The notes under the pieces were generated by a model. It saw nothing but the letters and a program-made list of their open reading frames with translations. It had not been told where the DNA came from and did no database searches. A stretch of DNA of 64,000 nucleotides from Siphonodentalium dalli (Eukaryota > Mollusca > Scaphopoda > Gadilida > Siphonodentaliidae): assembly GCA_032622095.1 (NCBI GenBank), contig CP136067.1, positions 193,216,052-193,280,051 of the forward strand, written 5' to 3'. This document shows positions 55,301-58,439 of this stretch, piece by piece (the first letter of the stretch is position 1; each line of letters opens with the position of its first letter). Made by a program: the position numbers and the translations under genes.

Positions 55301-58300
55301 TGCAGACCTTTTTCCCCAAAACAAGGTCTGTATCAAAGAAATGTTTAATTAAAAATAAAACAATTAAAATATTAATAGTTATTATCGGTGTATTTATTCC
55401 CTATCCAATGAATACAAAATTGTCCAATATACAATTCCAGCATGAGGTCATCTCCATCTGAGGAATGGCTTTTGATTGGTACTGTGAACAAAATATAAAG
55501 AAAGTGGGCATGTAGAACGTCTGTATAGCACGTAACATGGGCTCTGCTCTAAAGTAACACCTGTTACTGCTAGACAGTGTGACAATGTTTCTTTTGCTAA
55601 CTGCGGTAGTCTTTGATGTCAGCTTTTAATACTGCTACTGTTTATATAAAAGTTGTATGCATTGTGCTTACATGCTTTTAGTTCATTAACTTTATATCTA
55701 AGAAAGACGATCTGTTTTAATTTGGTTTCTATACGAAGCTTCAATGTTCCTGCGGGTTGTCTCAAGTGCAAGGAAATGGCTACTTTTCAGTGATATGTGC
55801 TCCCCAAATACGACCACATTCCCCCAACCCCTAGCGGAAACCCTGATATATGTGGCAATTTTTTTTTAATTGACTGAAAAATGTAGGAATACAAGCTTGG
55901 AATAAGTTCGGTCCATGGATGAACGGACGGACGGTAAGCCGATTCTTATATACCCCATTGGATCACATCACGTTTTATAAGAGGGTGTCAACCCTACACC
56001 CTTAAATCCTGAATACCAGATAATAATTTTATGCTATTATTATAGTTTTTACATATTTGTTGATTACTGTCCAAGACAGGTCTAACATGCTAACCACTGC
56101 ACCAGAGCTTCATGATTCACTGGGAGATTTTTTCAAGTCAGATGCCTCTAAGGCCATTACTTCGGAAAGCACACATCCCTTATTTCATATATATTTGGTG
56201 CAAGGATAATGCTGAACATTACCCCAATCTTACAATTATTTGTGCATTCCAGTGACAAGTTGCACATAGGAACATGTATTCAGCACAGCTGAAAATGTTG
56301 CGACCCAAAAGCGTACATGCCTCAGTTATCAAAAGTAGACATGCTTGTGTTTCTAACAAAGAATTTGATATAGACTGTCTGGATAATGTGTAACATTTCC
56401 ATCACAACATTATTTGAAAGAGGTCCTAACTTGAGTAACTTTATTGTTTGAACTTTGCACTAAGTTTGTTTAATGTAGATTAATAATTTTACTGTTCCTG
56501 CGCTAATAACTTGTTAAGTGTTTCCAAAAAATTCCATCGCTTTATCAATACAAGAAAGTCATTGACTGTTGAGTTATTTTACCTGACTAAAAACTGGGAG
56601 AGACTTTAACTGATTTTAAATTCCCTTAGCAACGTGGTCTGTTTAAATTTCTTGGAAACACCTCTAGATGATAAATAGAGCATTCCAATGTATGCTTTCA
56701 TAACTGAATGGGAGAGTCCATTCAGAAAATAAAGAATTAATCGATGCTCACCTTGGTTGACCACATTCGGGCCTTGTGATCCCGACATATGGAGATTATG
56801 TACGTGTCCCCAGAAGCGGGGAATATCACCATACTCTGCACGGCATCTTCTGCCTCTTGGCCGCCCCTCATCGCCACGGGAACAATGCCCTGCCACAGTT
56901 TCTGCATGACGGAGGACTGCGACAATTCGTACTGCTGAACGATTCCTGGATTAAAATCAAAGATCAACAAGTGCAACGTCTATCCCCCATAAAAGTGGAT
57001 GTCATGAAAATGGATGGAAAGGGTATGAGTTAGCGTTATATGTGTAGCTTTGGATTGCCTTGCGATTATCTCAGGTGCGGGGAAATGGCTACTTTTCAGT
57101 GACAAAAATGAAACTTTTCTCCTGACAGGGCGAACCATGGTCGGCTTGTTGCGTTATGTATTTCCCAGAAATGCCTGATTTATTTCCCCATGGCGGAAAT
57201 CTAACTGATTGTTTGTTGAACTTATTCACGTGGTGATGGTAGTGATGCATTCCCAAAATTGCGGGTAACAAGTGCGGGTATCTGGCGTTTGTGGTGGGAA
57301 AGCACGAAGTCACGGAAGTAGGAGTGCGGGTAACATCGGTTGTGCGGGTATTTGCCGAGTGGACGGTTGGGTATGGGGTGGTGTGTTTGGCTGGATGTGT
57401 AGCCGTTTAGGTATGCGGGTAACAATGGTTTAGTTCCGTAAAATGAGCCATTAGTTGGCGTTGGTAAGTTTTGACGTGCGGGTAACAACGAGTGTCTGTT
57501 GTTGGAGGTTTAATGGTATGAAATTGAATGGTACGGAAACATACCGGAAGGTCGAGGTTGGCGACGTGCTTAGTTGGGCGATGTGGGTGGGAGAAGACCA
57601 ATCAAAAAGGATACTATACCTTACGATGTTTGGGTGATAAAGGCATTCTGCTTGGATCCTCTGGCGAATTTTGTGGAAGATGGTTTATTGGACCGTGGAG
57701 GGAGAAGTGACAAATGCTACTGTGTTGTGAAAATAGATGTATTTAATAGTAAATCACAACAGATCTATGTGATAAATTTTATTTGGGATATACACACCAT
57801 GCTGTTAATTGATTCGTTGCTATTGCTAAATTACGGGCTGGTTCACTCCAGTGGTTGATTTTGTTGATCGGTTACATACGTCATGAGTTATAATCGTAGA
57901 TGTGATTCAATGGGTTAGTGTCGTACTAGCGTGCAAAGATAGTGAGACAGTAAACGTAGGGTGCTTGACCTTCGTATGTCTATGTATTTCTCTGACATTG
58001 CCACTCAAACTGGATCGGTGTGTTGGTGCATTCCGAACAGTGGAAGAACATGGCGTGTATATAGAGAGATCTGCGAATGCCGTTCTCTGATACGGCGATA
58101 CGTGTTGATATAGTAGCGGACGTTTATGACGTCTGGTCACTGAGCAGGGGTGGCCGTGGTATGAACAAGAATAGTAAAAAGGAAAGGAATAATAAATAAA
58201 TCGAATAAAAGTCCTTCTTGTTCATCCCCAGTGGTTGGGTTGTACGTAGAGTGAAAATACACTGTGCTTAGGCTGTGTCACTGGTGACATCGGAGAGTGA

Positions 58301-58402
58301 AAACACTCGAGGCCATATCTGAGTGTTGAAGTTGGCGAGGAAGGCAAGAAAATCGAGAAAAAACTCCAGAGAAAACCTTCAACACTCAGATAACCAGCAG
58401 TA

Positions 58403-58439
<37 letters not shown>

